Source of the DNA: Streptomyces indicus
GTDB lineage: Bacteria > Actinomycetota > Actinomycetes > Streptomycetales > Streptomycetaceae
Assembly (NCBI RefSeq): GCF_900100315.1
Contig: NZ_FNFF01000002.1
Span: 62,001-126,000 of the forward strand
Reading direction: 5' to 3'
DNA length: 64,000 nucleotides
In this document: positions 43,437-50,704 of the stretch, one piece after another
Position numbering within the stretch: position 1 is the stretch's first letter
How the letters are laid out: each line of letters opens with the position of its first letter
The notes under the pieces: generated by a model
Seen by the model: the letters and a program-made list of their open reading frames with translations, nothing else
Told to the model about the DNA's origin: nothing
The model's database searches: none
Translations under genes and position numbers: made by a program

Positions 43437-44576
43437 TCACACCGCCGGCAGGTTCACCTCCACGTCGAGTCCGCCCTCGGGCCGCGGCCAGGCCCGTACC
43501 TCTCCCCCGTGCGCGGCCGTCACCGCCGCCACGATGGAGAGCCCGAGGCCCTGGCCGCCGTCGTTGCCGCGCACGCGGTCGGGCCCGAGGCGGCGGAAGG
43601 GCTGGAAGAGCACGGCGATCTGGTCGGGGCGGATGAGCGGCCCGCTGTTGGAGATCCGCAGCGTGGGCCGGCCGTCCCGCAGCCCGGTGCGCAGGCTGAG
43701 CCAACTGCCGTCCGGATCGGGCGTGTTGTGCCGTACGGCATTGTCCCTGAGGTTGGTGACCAGGCGTTCCAGGAGCTGGGCGTCGCCGAGGACCGGGGCC
43801 GGATCGAGGCGGGACTCGACCCGCAGGGCGCCGTCCGCGGGCAGCAGCTCCCGTACGAGCACGGCGAGATCCACGGGTTCGCGGCGCTCGAGGCCGCGCT
43901 GGCTGCGCACCAGGGTGAGCAGCGCGTCGATCATGCGCTCCTGCTGCTGCCCGGCCGCGCGCACCCGGCCGAGGGCGTCCCGCAGGGCCGCCGGATCCGC
44001 GGCGGGGTCCGCGAGCGTGATGTCGATGACGGCCTGCTGCAAGGTGAGCGGGGTGCGCAGCTCGTGGGAGGCGTTGGCGACGAACTGCCGCTGGGCCGCG
44101 AAGGAGTCCTCCAGGCGGGCGAGGAGGGCGTCGAAGGTGTCGGCGAGCGCCTTGAGTTCGTCGTCCGGGCCGTGCACCGCGAGCCGCTCGTGCAGGTTGT
44201 CCGCCGAGATCCGGCGGGCGCCCGCGGTCATGGTGCGCAGCGGTGCGAGCGCCCGGCCGGCCACGATCCAGCCGAGCAGCAGGGACGCGGCGGCCATCAG
44301 GGCCAGCGCGAACGCGGACTGCAACAGCAGCGTGTCGAGCTGGTCGGCGCGGGCGCCCGCCACCTCCTTCTCGATGACCGAGTGCAACCCCTGCCCGCCG
44401 CCCGGGAGTTCGGGCAGCTGCACGGAGCCCTGGGAGGAGGTGGGCGCCGCCTGCGAGACCAGGACGTAGGTGATGGCGAGCAGCAGCGTGCCTGCGACGA
44501 CGAAGAGGCCGCTGTAGAGGAGGGTCAGACGCCAGCGGATCGTACGGGGGAAGAGTCCGGCTCGCTTGCCGCTCAC
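43437..44576 (-). CDS. Two-component sensor histidine kinase
   Basis: A 379-residue kinase from the GTG at 44574-44576. Two membrane segments (about residues 16-40 and 86-107) flank a short extracellular domain of about 45 residues, followed by HAMP, a dimerisation helix with phospho-acceptor His171 (ANASHELRTPLT), N-box NLRDNAVRHN and G-boxes ending GGQGLGLSIV. It pairs with the upstream response regulator. The start is ambiguous: the stop/start junction with the regulator has been copied, and the same GTG with a GGGGTA/GGGGTG site also occurs at 44612, in frame. The small sensor domain suggests detection of a membrane or cell-envelope signal. Confidence 0.9.
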   Translation of the reverse strand: MSGKRAGLFPRTIRWRLTLLYSGLFVVAGTLLLAITYVLVSQAAPTSSQGSVQLPELPGGGQGLHSVIEKEVAGARADQLDTLLLQSAFALALMAAASLLLGWIVAGRALAPLRTMTAGARRISADNLHERLAVHGPDDELKALADTFDALLARLEDSFAAQRQFVANASHELRTPLTLQQAVIDITLADPAADPAALRDALGRVRAAGQQQERMIDALLTLVRSQRGLERREPVDLAVLVRELLPADGALRVESRLDPAPVLGDAQLLERLVTNLRDNAVRHNTPDPDGSWLSLRTGLRDGRPTLRISNSGPLIRPDQIAVLFQPFRRLGPDRVRGNDGGQGLGLSIVAAVTAAHGGEVRAWPRPEGGLDVEVNLPAV

Positions 44577-44660
44577 AGCCGGTACCCCGCATCCGGCACG
44601 CGTGCCGCTCACAGCCGGCACCCCGCATCCGGCGTACGGCGGCTCACAGCCGGTACCCCG
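44571..44660. repeat. Triplicated response-regulator stop / kinase start junction
   Basis: Copies of GCTCACAGCCGG start at 44571, 44607 and 44642 (periods 36 and 35), each followed by TACCCCGC or CACCCCGC. On the coding strand each copy reads a ribosome-binding-site-like GGGGTACCGGCT followed by GTGAGC. The 44642 copy is the true end of the regulator and the 44571 copy is the start of the kinase. Confidence 0.85.
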
Positions 44661-45297
44661 CGCGCTCCACCGTCTCGATCAGCTGCGGCTCGCCCAGTTT
44701 GCGTCGCAGCCGGCTGACGGTGACCTTCACGGTCTGGCTGAAGGGGTCGGCGGCCTCGTCCCAGGCCCGTTCCAGGAGCTCCTCGGCCGAGATCACGGCG
44801 CCCTGCGCGGCCATGAGCAGTTCCAGTACGGCGAACTCCTTGGGGCTGAGCGCCAGTTCACGACCCTCCCGGCTCGCGGTGCGGCGCGCGGGGTCCAGGC
44901 GGAGCCCGCCGCGGACCAGGACGGGCGGCAGGGCGGGCTGGGCGCGGCGGGCCAGCGCCCGTATCCGCGCGACAAGTTCGGCGAAGGCGAAGGGCTTGGC
45001 CAGGTAGTCGTCGGCGCCCAGGGCGAGGCCCTCGACCCGGTCGGCCACCGTCCCCGAGGCCGTGAGCATCAGGATGCGGGCGCGGCTGCCGCCCCGGGTC
45101 AGGGCGGCGCACACCTCGTCACCGTGCAGTCCGGGCAGGTCGCGGTCGAGGACGACCACGTCGTAGCCGTTGACCCCGGCCCGCTCCAGGGCCGCGGGCC
45201 CGTCGAAGGCGAGGTCGACCGCGATGCCTTCGCGGCGCAGTCCCCCGGCGACCGTCTCGGCCAGCTCCACATGGTCGTCGACCACCAGCACGCGCAT
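44644..45297 (-). CDS. OmpR/PhoB-family response regulator
   Basis: A 217-residue regulator. The receiver domain has the acidic pair Asp7-Asp8, phospho-acceptor Asp51 (VVVLDRDLPG) and the Lys of LAKPF. The C-terminal winged helix (about 125-217) shows LSPKEFAVLELLMAAQGAVIS and VKVTVSRLRRKLG. It is phosphorylated by the downstream histidine kinase. It is divergent from a secreted-protein gene 150 bases away, which is a likely target. The stop codon lies in the first copy of the triplicated junction. Confidence 0.94.
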   Translation of the reverse strand: MRVLVVDDHVELAETVAGGLRREGIAVDLAFDGPAALERAGVNGYDVVVLDRDLPGLHGDEVCAALTRGGSRARILMLTASGTVADRVEGLALGADDYLAKPFAFAELVARIRALARRAQPALPPVLVRGGLRLDPARRTASREGRELALSPKEFAVLELLMAAQGAVISAEELLERAWDEAADPFSQTVKVTVSRLRRKLGEPQLIETVERAGYRL

Positions 45298-45448
45298 GCC
45301 CGCAGTGTGCCGACGGCCTGGTTACGGCGGCGTAAGCGGTGACCCCGAGAGCGCTTCCGGACTGTTCCCCTGCCGTAACCGGTCACGCGGTGTCCTGGGT
45401 CCGCACGGCCGGCACCGCAGACCGGCCAAGGACACCCAGGAGGGCCCC

Positions 45449-46081
45449 ATGGAGGAACCCATGCACGTACCGCCCATGCCGCAGCACCCGCCCGCCCCGC
45501 CGCCCCGCCCGGCGCGTGCCAGGACGCGGCGGCTCGTGGCGGCCGGCGCGCTGCTCTCGGCGGCGGCCCTCGGCACCGTGTTCTCCGTGCAGGCCATGGC
45601 GTCCGACGGCGCGACCCCGCCGGGTTACGAGCGGCCCGACCCGGCTGCGGACGGAGCGCCCCTCGAAGAGGGGAACTTCGCGTTGGGCGGCGGCGACAAG
45701 AAGGCCGGGGCGCGGTTCGCGATGGTGCTGATGCTCAAGGGCGGCGACCTCGGCAAGGTGAAGCAGGGTGCCGCGGACTTCTCGGAGTGCATGCGCGACA
45801 ACGGCCTGAAGAACTTCCCCGACTTCGAGGTGTCGAAGGCCGGGGACGGTGTACGCCTCGAACTGACCGGCAGCGGCAAGCAGTTCGACCCGCACTCCGC
45901 GGCGTACGAGAAGGCCTACAAGACCTGCGCCCCGATCATGGAGAAGGCGGGCGCACCCCTCCCCGACCGGCCCGCACCGCCCGGGAAGCCGGGGCCGCCC
46001 GGCAGGACCGGCCCCGAAGGGCCCTCCCTGCACGAGGAGTTCGAGGACGCCGGCATACCGGGCACGTCCGAAGCCACGTAA
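45449..46081 (+). CDS. Secreted or membrane-anchored protein with CMRxNG motif
   Basis: A 210-residue protein from ATG 45449 with AGGAGGG upstream. A Pro-rich cytoplasmic start (MHVPPMPQHPPAPPPRPARA) and a hydrophobic segment (RRLVAAGALLSAAALGTVFSVQAMA) form a signal or anchor. The exported part contains ADFSECMRDNGLKNFPDF and a second Cys (YKTCAPIME), the two-Cys pattern of a common actinobacterial secreted family often found next to efflux systems and two-component genes. The C-terminal 50 residues are Pro/Gly-rich. The divergent two-component system probably controls it, and the protein could be part of what that system monitors. Confidence 0.8.
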   Translation: MEEPMHVPPMPQHPPAPPPRPARARTRRLVAAGALLSAAALGTVFSVQAMASDGATPPGYERPDPAADGAPLEEGNFALGGGDKKAGARFAMVLMLKGGDLGKVKQGAADFSECMRDNGLKNFPDFEVSKAGDGVRLELTGSGKQFDPHSAAYEKAYKTCAPIMEKAGAPLPDRPAPPGKPGPPGRTGPEGPSLHEEFEDAGIPGTSEAT

Positions 46082-46112
46082 CACCGAAGCCGCACCAGGC
46101 CCCTGCAACGCC

Positions 46113-46145
46113 GAAGGGCGGCCCCGCACCGCGGGACCGCCCTTC
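46113..46145. terminator. Bidirectional hairpin terminator
   Basis: A 15-bp stem with one mismatch (46113-46127 and 46131-46145) and a 3-base loop, between the convergent secreted-protein and aldehyde dehydrogenase genes. Confidence 0.75.
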
Positions 46146-46163
46146 ACGCAACCGTCAGGCCGC

Positions 46164-47600
46164 TCAGCCGATGGACGTCATCACGTGCTTGATGCGCGTG
46201 TAGTCGTCGAAGCCGTACGCCGAAAGGTCCTTGCCGTAACCGGACTTCTTGAAGCCGCCGTGCGGCATCTCGGCAACGAGCGGGATGTGGGTGTTGATCC
46301 ACACACAGCCGAAGTCCAGCACCTTGGACATGCGCATCGCGCGCGCGTGGTCCTTCGTCCACACCGAGGAGGCGAGCGCGTAGTCCACGCCGTTCGCGTA
46401 CTCGATCGCCTGCTCCTCGGAGGAGAAGGACTGGACGGTGATGACTGGGCCGAAGACCTCGTTCTGGATGATCTCGTCGTCCTGCTTCAGGCCCGAGACG
46501 ACGGTCGGGGCGTAGAAGTAGCCCTTGTCGCCGACGCGGTGGCCGCCGGCCTCGACGCGGGCGTGCGCCGGGAGGCGGTCGATGAAGCCGCTGACCTGGG
46601 CCAGCTGGTTCGGGTTGTTGAGCGGCCCGTAGAGCACGTCCTCGTCGTCCGGCATGCCGGTCTTGGTGTCGGCCGCGGCCTTGGCGAGGGCCTGCACGAA
46701 CTCGTCGTGGATGGACTCGTGCACGAGCACGCGGGTGGCGGCGGTGCAGTCCTGGCCGGCGTTGAAGAAACCGGCGACGGAGATGTCCTCGACGGCCTTG
46801 GCGATGTCGGTGTCCTCGAAGACCACGACGGGCGCCTTGCCGCCGAGCTCCAGGTGGACGCGCTTGAGGTCCTTGGCGGCGGACTCGGCCACCTGCATGC
46901 CGGCGCGCACGGAGCCGGTGATGGAGGCCATGGCGGGGATCTTGTGCTCCACCATCAGGCGGCCGGTGTCGCGGTCGCCCGTGACGACGTTGAACACGCC
47001 CTTCGGGACGATCGAGCCGATGATCTCGGCCATCAGGACGGTGGAGGCGGGGGTGGTGTCCGAGGGCTTGAGGACCACGGTGTTGCCCGCGGCCAGCGCC
47101 GGGGCGAACTTCCACACGCCCATCATCATCGGGTAGTTCCACGGCGCGACCTGCGCGCAGACACCGATCGGCTCGCGGCGGATGATCGAGGTCAGACCGT
47201 CCATGTACTCGCCGGCCGCGCGGCCTTCGAGCATCCGGGCGGCGCCCGCGAAGAAGCGGATCTGGTCCACCATCGGCGGGATCTCTTCGCTGCGGGTCAG
47301 GCCGATGGGCTTGCCGGTGTTCTCGACCTCGGCGGCGATGAGCTCCTCGGCGCGCTCCTCGAAGGCGTCCGCGATCTTGAGCAGGTACTTCTGGCGCTCG
47401 GCGGGTACGAGGTCGCGCCAGGCCGGGAAGGCGGCCGCGGCGGCCTCCATCGCGGCGTCGACGTCGGCCTGTCCGGACAGCGGCGCCGTGGCGTACGCCT
47501 CGCCGGTGGCCGGGTTCACCACCTCGGTGGTGCGGCCGTCGGCCGCGTCCCGGAATTCGCCGTTGATGTAGTTCCGCAGACGACGCAGTTCGGTGCTCAC
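46164..47600 (-). CDS. Gamma-aminobutyraldehyde dehydrogenase-like enzyme (second copy)
   Basis: An ALDH enzyme of 478 residues from GTG 47598-47600 with AGGAGG upstream. It has nucleophile Cys285 (NAGQDCTAATR), Glu251 (VHLELGGK), Asn155 (APWNYP) and the C-terminal HIPLVAEMPHGGFKKSGYGKDLS. It is a paralogue of the pot-operon enzyme, with the same amino-aldehyde signature. It is divergent from the Lrp regulator and the putrescine-type aminotransferase, whose product 4-aminobutanal it would oxidise to GABA. It has its own putative promoter in the shared intergenic region. Confidence 0.92.
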   Translation of the reverse strand: MSTELRRLRNYINGEFRDAADGRTTEVVNPATGEAYATAPLSGQADVDAAMEAAAAAFPAWRDLVPAERQKYLLKIADAFEERAEELIAAEVENTGKPIGLTRSEEIPPMVDQIRFFAGAARMLEGRAAGEYMDGLTSIIRREPIGVCAQVAPWNYPMMMGVWKFAPALAAGNTVVLKPSDTTPASTVLMAEIIGSIVPKGVFNVVTGDRDTGRLMVEHKIPAMASITGSVRAGMQVAESAAKDLKRVHLELGGKAPVVVFEDTDIAKAVEDISVAGFFNAGQDCTAATRVLVHESIHDEFVQALAKAAADTKTGMPDDEDVLYGPLNNPNQLAQVSGFIDRLPAHARVEAGGHRVGDKGYFYAPTVVSGLKQDDEIIQNEVFGPVITVQSFSSEEQAIEYANGVDYALASSVWTKDHARAMRMSKVLDFGCVWINTHIPLVAEMPHGGFKKSGYGKDLSAYGFDDYTRIKHVMTSIG

Positions 47601-47670
47601 TGCCCGGCCCTCCTGTAGTGGTGCTTCCCTTGGGCGTACGCCCGTACTTGTCCAGTACGTGAGACCACCC

Positions 47671-47700
47671 ACCCTAGACCGACGACCGACGCTTTCGACA
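47671..47700 (-). promoter_or_regulatory. Putative promoter of the second aldehyde dehydrogenase gene
   Basis: On the minus strand TGTCGA (47695-47700), an 18-base spacer and TAGGGT (47671-47676). The implied transcript has a leader of about 65 bases. Confidence 0.4.
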
Positions 47701-47719
47701 TACCGCTTAGGTCACAACT

Positions 47720-47759
47720 ACGGAATCCGCGCAATCGGAAGCGCCAGACAACGGATTTC
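47720..47759. promoter_or_regulatory. Candidate Lrp-type operator region
   Basis: ACGGAATC (47720-47727) is identical to one arm of the inverted repeat at the polyamine operon promoter. A related ACGGATTTC follows at 47751-47759. The element lies between the divergent aldehyde dehydrogenase and Lrp genes, where an autoregulating Lrp protein would bind. Confidence 0.35.
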
Positions 47760-47807
47760 ATCGCTCAGGGCTTGCAAAAGCGACGACCTCTCCTGCACAG
47801 TGGGCTC

Positions 47808-48302
47808 GTGGCCAGTCGCAGCGCAGAGAACAGCCCGAGCAGTGGCAAGACACCCGGCGGTGTCGACGCCGTCTCCCTGGCGATCATCGAACAGCTCCAG
47901 GAGGACGGGCGCCGTCCGTACGCCGCCATCGGCAAGGCCGTGGGCCTGTCCGAGGCAGCCGTGCGGCAGCGGGTGCAGAAGCTGCTCGACCAGGGCGTGA
48001 TGCAGATCGTCGCCGTCACCGACCCGCTCACCGTGGGATTCCGGCGCCAGGCGATGCTCGGCATCAACGTCGAGGGCGACCTCGATCCGGTCGCCGACGC
48101 GCTGACGGCCATGGACGAGGTCGAGTACGTGGTGCTCACCGCAGGCTCCTTCGACCTGCTCGCCGAGGTCGTCTGCGAGGACGACGACCACCTGCTCGAC
48201 GTCATCAGCAAGAGGATCCGCACGCTTCCCGGCGTGCGCTCCACCGAGAGCTTCGTCTACCTGAAGCTCAAGAAGCAGACCTACCAATGGGGATCCCGAT
48301 AA
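47808..48302 (+). CDS. Lrp/AsnC-family transcriptional regulator
   Basis: A 164-residue regulator. The N-terminal helix-turn-helix (DAVSLAIIEQLQEDGRRPYAAIGKAVGLSEAAVRQRVQKLLDQG) is followed by the RAM ligand-binding/oligomerisation domain (LGINVEGDLDPVADALTAMDEVEYVVLTAGSFDLLAEVVCED). It most likely senses an amine or amino acid of the polyamine/GABA route and controls the divergent aldehyde dehydrogenase, itself and the downstream aminotransferase. The start is taken as GTG 47808. No clear ribosome-binding site precedes it; TTGCAA (47772) and CACAGT (47796) would place transcription initiation at the GTG, so the mRNA may be leaderless. It runs directly into the aminotransferase gene. Confidence 0.9.
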   Translation: MASRSAENSPSSGKTPGGVDAVSLAIIEQLQEDGRRPYAAIGKAVGLSEAAVRQRVQKLLDQGVMQIVAVTDPLTVGFRRQAMLGINVEGDLDPVADALTAMDEVEYVVLTAGSFDLLAEVVCEDDDHLLDVISKRIRTLPGVRSTESFVYLKLKKQTYQWGSR

Positions 48303-48304
48303 CC

Positions 48305-49672
48305 ATGGGCCAAGGCCAGGACCTCTCCAAGACCGCCTACGACCACCTCTGGATGCACTTCACGAGGATGTCGTCGTACGAAAACGCACCGGTTCCCACC
48401 ATCGTGCACGGCGAAGGCACCTACATCTACGACGACAAGGGCAAGCGCTACGTCGACGGCCTCGCCGGCCTGTTCGTGGTCAACGCCGGTCACGGTCGGG
48501 TGGAGCTCGCCGAGACCGCGTTCAAGCAGGCGCAGGAGCTGGCCTTCTTCCCGGTCTGGTCCTACGCGCACCCGAAGGCCGTGGAGCTCGCCGAGCGCCT
48601 GGCCGACTATGCGCCGGGCGACCTCAACAAGGTCTTCTTCACCACCGGTGGCGGCGAGGCCGTCGAGACCGCCTGGAAGCTCGCCAAGCAGTACTTCAAG
48701 CTCAAGGGCAAGCCGACCAAGTACAAGGTCATCTCGCGCGCGGTCGCCTACCACGGCACCCCGCAGGGTGCCCTGTCCATCACCGGACTCCCGGCCCTGA
48801 AGGCCCCGTTCGAGCCGCTGGTGCCCGGCGCCCACAAGGTCCCGAACACCAACATCTACCGCGCCCCGATCCACGGCGACGACCCCGAGGCCTTCGGCCG
48901 CTGGGCCGCCGACCAGATCGAGCAGCAGATCCTCTTCGAGGGCCCGGACACCGTCGCCGCGGTCTTCCTGGAGCCGGTGCAGAACGCCGGCGGCTGCTTC
49001 CCGCCGCCGCCCGGCTACTTCCAGCGCGTGCGCGAGATCTGCGACCAGTACGACGTACTGCTCGTCTCGGACGAGGTCATCTGCGCCTTCGGCCGCCTGG
49101 GCACGATGTTCGCCTGCGACAAGTTCGGCTACGTGCCGGACATGATCACCTGCGCCAAGGGCATGACCTCGGGCTACTCCCCGATCGGCGCCTGCATCGT
49201 CTCGGACCGCATCGCCGAGCCGTTCTACAAGGGCGACAACACCTTCCTGCACGGCTACACCTTCGGCGGCCACCCGGTCTCCGCGGCCGTCGGCCTCGCC
49301 AACCTGGACATCTTCGAGAAGGAGAAGCTGAACCAGCACGTCCTCGACAACGAGGGCAACTTCTTCGCCACGCTCCAGAAGCTGCACGACCTGCCGATCG
49401 TCGGCGACGTCCGCGGCAACGGCTTCTTCTACGGCATCGAGCTCGTCAAGGACAAGGCCACCAAGGAGTCCTTCACGGACGAGGAGACCGAGCGCGTCCT
49501 GTACGGCTTCCTCTCCAAGGCCCTGTACGACAACGGCCTTTACTGCCGCGCCGACGACCGCGGCGACCCGGTCGTCCAGCTCGCGCCGCCGCTGATCGCC
49601 GACCAGTCGACCTTCGACGAGATCGAGCAGATCCTGCGCACCGTCCTCACGGAGGCGTGGACCAAGCTGTAG
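48305..49672 (+). CDS. Class-III aminotransferase, putrescine/diamine--pyruvate type
   Basis: A 455-residue PLP enzyme from ATG 48305; an upstream ATG at 48287 overlapping the Lrp gene is possible. Features are VFFTTGGGEAVETAWKLAKQYF, YHGTPQGALSITG, LVSDEVICAFGRLG and the PLP lysine in TCAKGMTSGYSPIG (Lys285). The WxHFTRM start (HLWMHFTRMSSYE) and the TCAKGMTSGY block are typical of SpuC/putrescine-pyruvate aminotransferases rather than GabT. It would convert putrescine to 4-aminobutanal for the divergent dehydrogenase. It is 2 bases downstream of the Lrp gene and ends at a strong terminator. Confidence 0.9.
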   Translation: MGQGQDLSKTAYDHLWMHFTRMSSYENAPVPTIVHGEGTYIYDDKGKRYVDGLAGLFVVNAGHGRVELAETAFKQAQELAFFPVWSYAHPKAVELAERLADYAPGDLNKVFFTTGGGEAVETAWKLAKQYFKLKGKPTKYKVISRAVAYHGTPQGALSITGLPALKAPFEPLVPGAHKVPNTNIYRAPIHGDDPEAFGRWAADQIEQQILFEGPDTVAAVFLEPVQNAGGCFPPPPGYFQRVREICDQYDVLLVSDEVICAFGRLGTMFACDKFGYVPDMITCAKGMTSGYSPIGACIVSDRIAEPFYKGDNTFLHGYTFGGHPVSAAVGLANLDIFEKEKLNQHVLDNEGNFFATLQKLHDLPIVGDVRGNGFFYGIELVKDKATKESFTDEETERVLYGFLSKALYDNGLYCRADDRGDPVVQLAPPLIADQSTFDEIEQILRTVLTEAWTKL

Positions 49673-49713
49673 GCCAGGCGGTACGCCAGGCTCCGAGCAC
49701 ACAGCGGACCATG

Positions 49714-49763
49714 ACGGCCCGGGTGCCCCGTTCGAGTGAGAACGCGGGGGCCCGGGCCGTTTG
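49714..49763 (+). terminator. Terminator after the aminotransferase gene
   Basis: Arms ACGGCCCGGG (49714-49723) and CCCGGGCCGT (49751-49760), with further inner pairing of GCCCC and GGGGG and a short TT tail, 42 bases beyond the stop codon. Confidence 0.7.
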
Positions 49764-49906
49764 GTGTCCGCCGTATTCCGGTTCGTCCCTACGGTTCGTG
49801 TGACCGATCGGCCGCGGCACTCGTTCGCCCTTAAGGGGTACGCGACTTGCGCCCGCCCCGCGCCGTCAGCTCACGGCCGTACACGACAGAACCGAGGTGT
49901 TGCGCC

Positions 49907-50704
49907 ATGGTGGCCCCGCCGGACAACAATGTGCTCTGGGCCCGCGCCCTGCACGTCTCGCTGGGCGGCACGCCCGCCCTCACCGGAGTCTCCCTCGAAG
50001 TGCGGCAGGGCGAGATCCTCGCCGTCACCGGACCGCGCGGCAGCGGCAAGACCACCCTGCTCCAGTGCCTGTCCGGCCAACTGCTCGCGGACCAGGGCGA
50101 GGTGTGGTTCAACTCGGTGCCGGTGCACACCATGAGCGCGCCGGTGCGCGAGCGGCTGCGCCGCGACCGCTTCGGCTGGATCGACCCCGAGCCGGCCCTG
50201 GTGCCCGAGCTCACCGCGTGGGAGAACGTGGCGCTGCCTCTGATGCTGCGCGGCGTCCCGCACCGCCCGGCGCGCAAGGCCGCCGCGGAGTGGATGGAGC
50301 GGCTCGACATCGGCGCCTGCGACCGCAAGCGCCCGCACGCCCTCGTCCAGGCCGAGCGCCAGCGCGTGGCCATCGCGCGCGCCTTGGTCACCGAGCCGAC
50401 GGTGCTCTTCGCGGACGAGCCCACCGCGCCGCTGCACCGCGCCGACCGCGCCCACGTGCTGCGCACGCTCACGACGGCGGCGCGCTCGCACGGGGTCACG
50501 GTGGTGCTCGCCACGCACGATGCCGAGGTGGCCGCGCTCGCCGACCGCGCGGTGCAGCTCCTCGACGGGCGCCGGGTCAACTCGGTGCGGGTGCCCGGGC
50601 CTTCGGCCGCGGCCGACCTCCCCGCGCCCACCGATGCACCGGCCGCCGCCGGTCCGCAGTCCGCCCCCGCCTCGGAAGGGACGGCGTGCTCGCTCTCCGT
50701 CTAG
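49907..50704 (+). CDS. ABC transporter ATP-binding protein with altered signature motif
   Basis: A 265-residue ATPase of the MacB/LolD type. Walker A GPRGSGKT (residues 42-49), Walker B VLFADE (166-171) with catalytic Glu, and the H-loop LATHD are intact. The ABC signature, normally LSGGQ/E, reads LVQAE (146-150), although the following RQRVAIARAL is standard. The Q-loop Gln is replaced in FGWIDPEPALVPELTAWENV. ATP hydrolysis may therefore be asymmetric or weak. A C-terminal Ala/Pro tail of about 35 residues has no counterpart in the family. It overlaps the permease gene by 19 bases. Confidence 0.88.
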   Translation: MVAPPDNNVLWARALHVSLGGTPALTGVSLEVRQGEILAVTGPRGSGKTTLLQCLSGQLLADQGEVWFNSVPVHTMSAPVRERLRRDRFGWIDPEPALVPELTAWENVALPLMLRGVPHRPARKAAAEWMERLDIGACDRKRPHALVQAERQRVAIARALVTEPTVLFADEPTAPLHRADRAHVLRTLTTAARSHGVTVVLATHDAEVAALADRAVQLLDGRRVNSVRVPGPSAAADLPAPTDAPAAAGPQSAPASEGTACSLSV

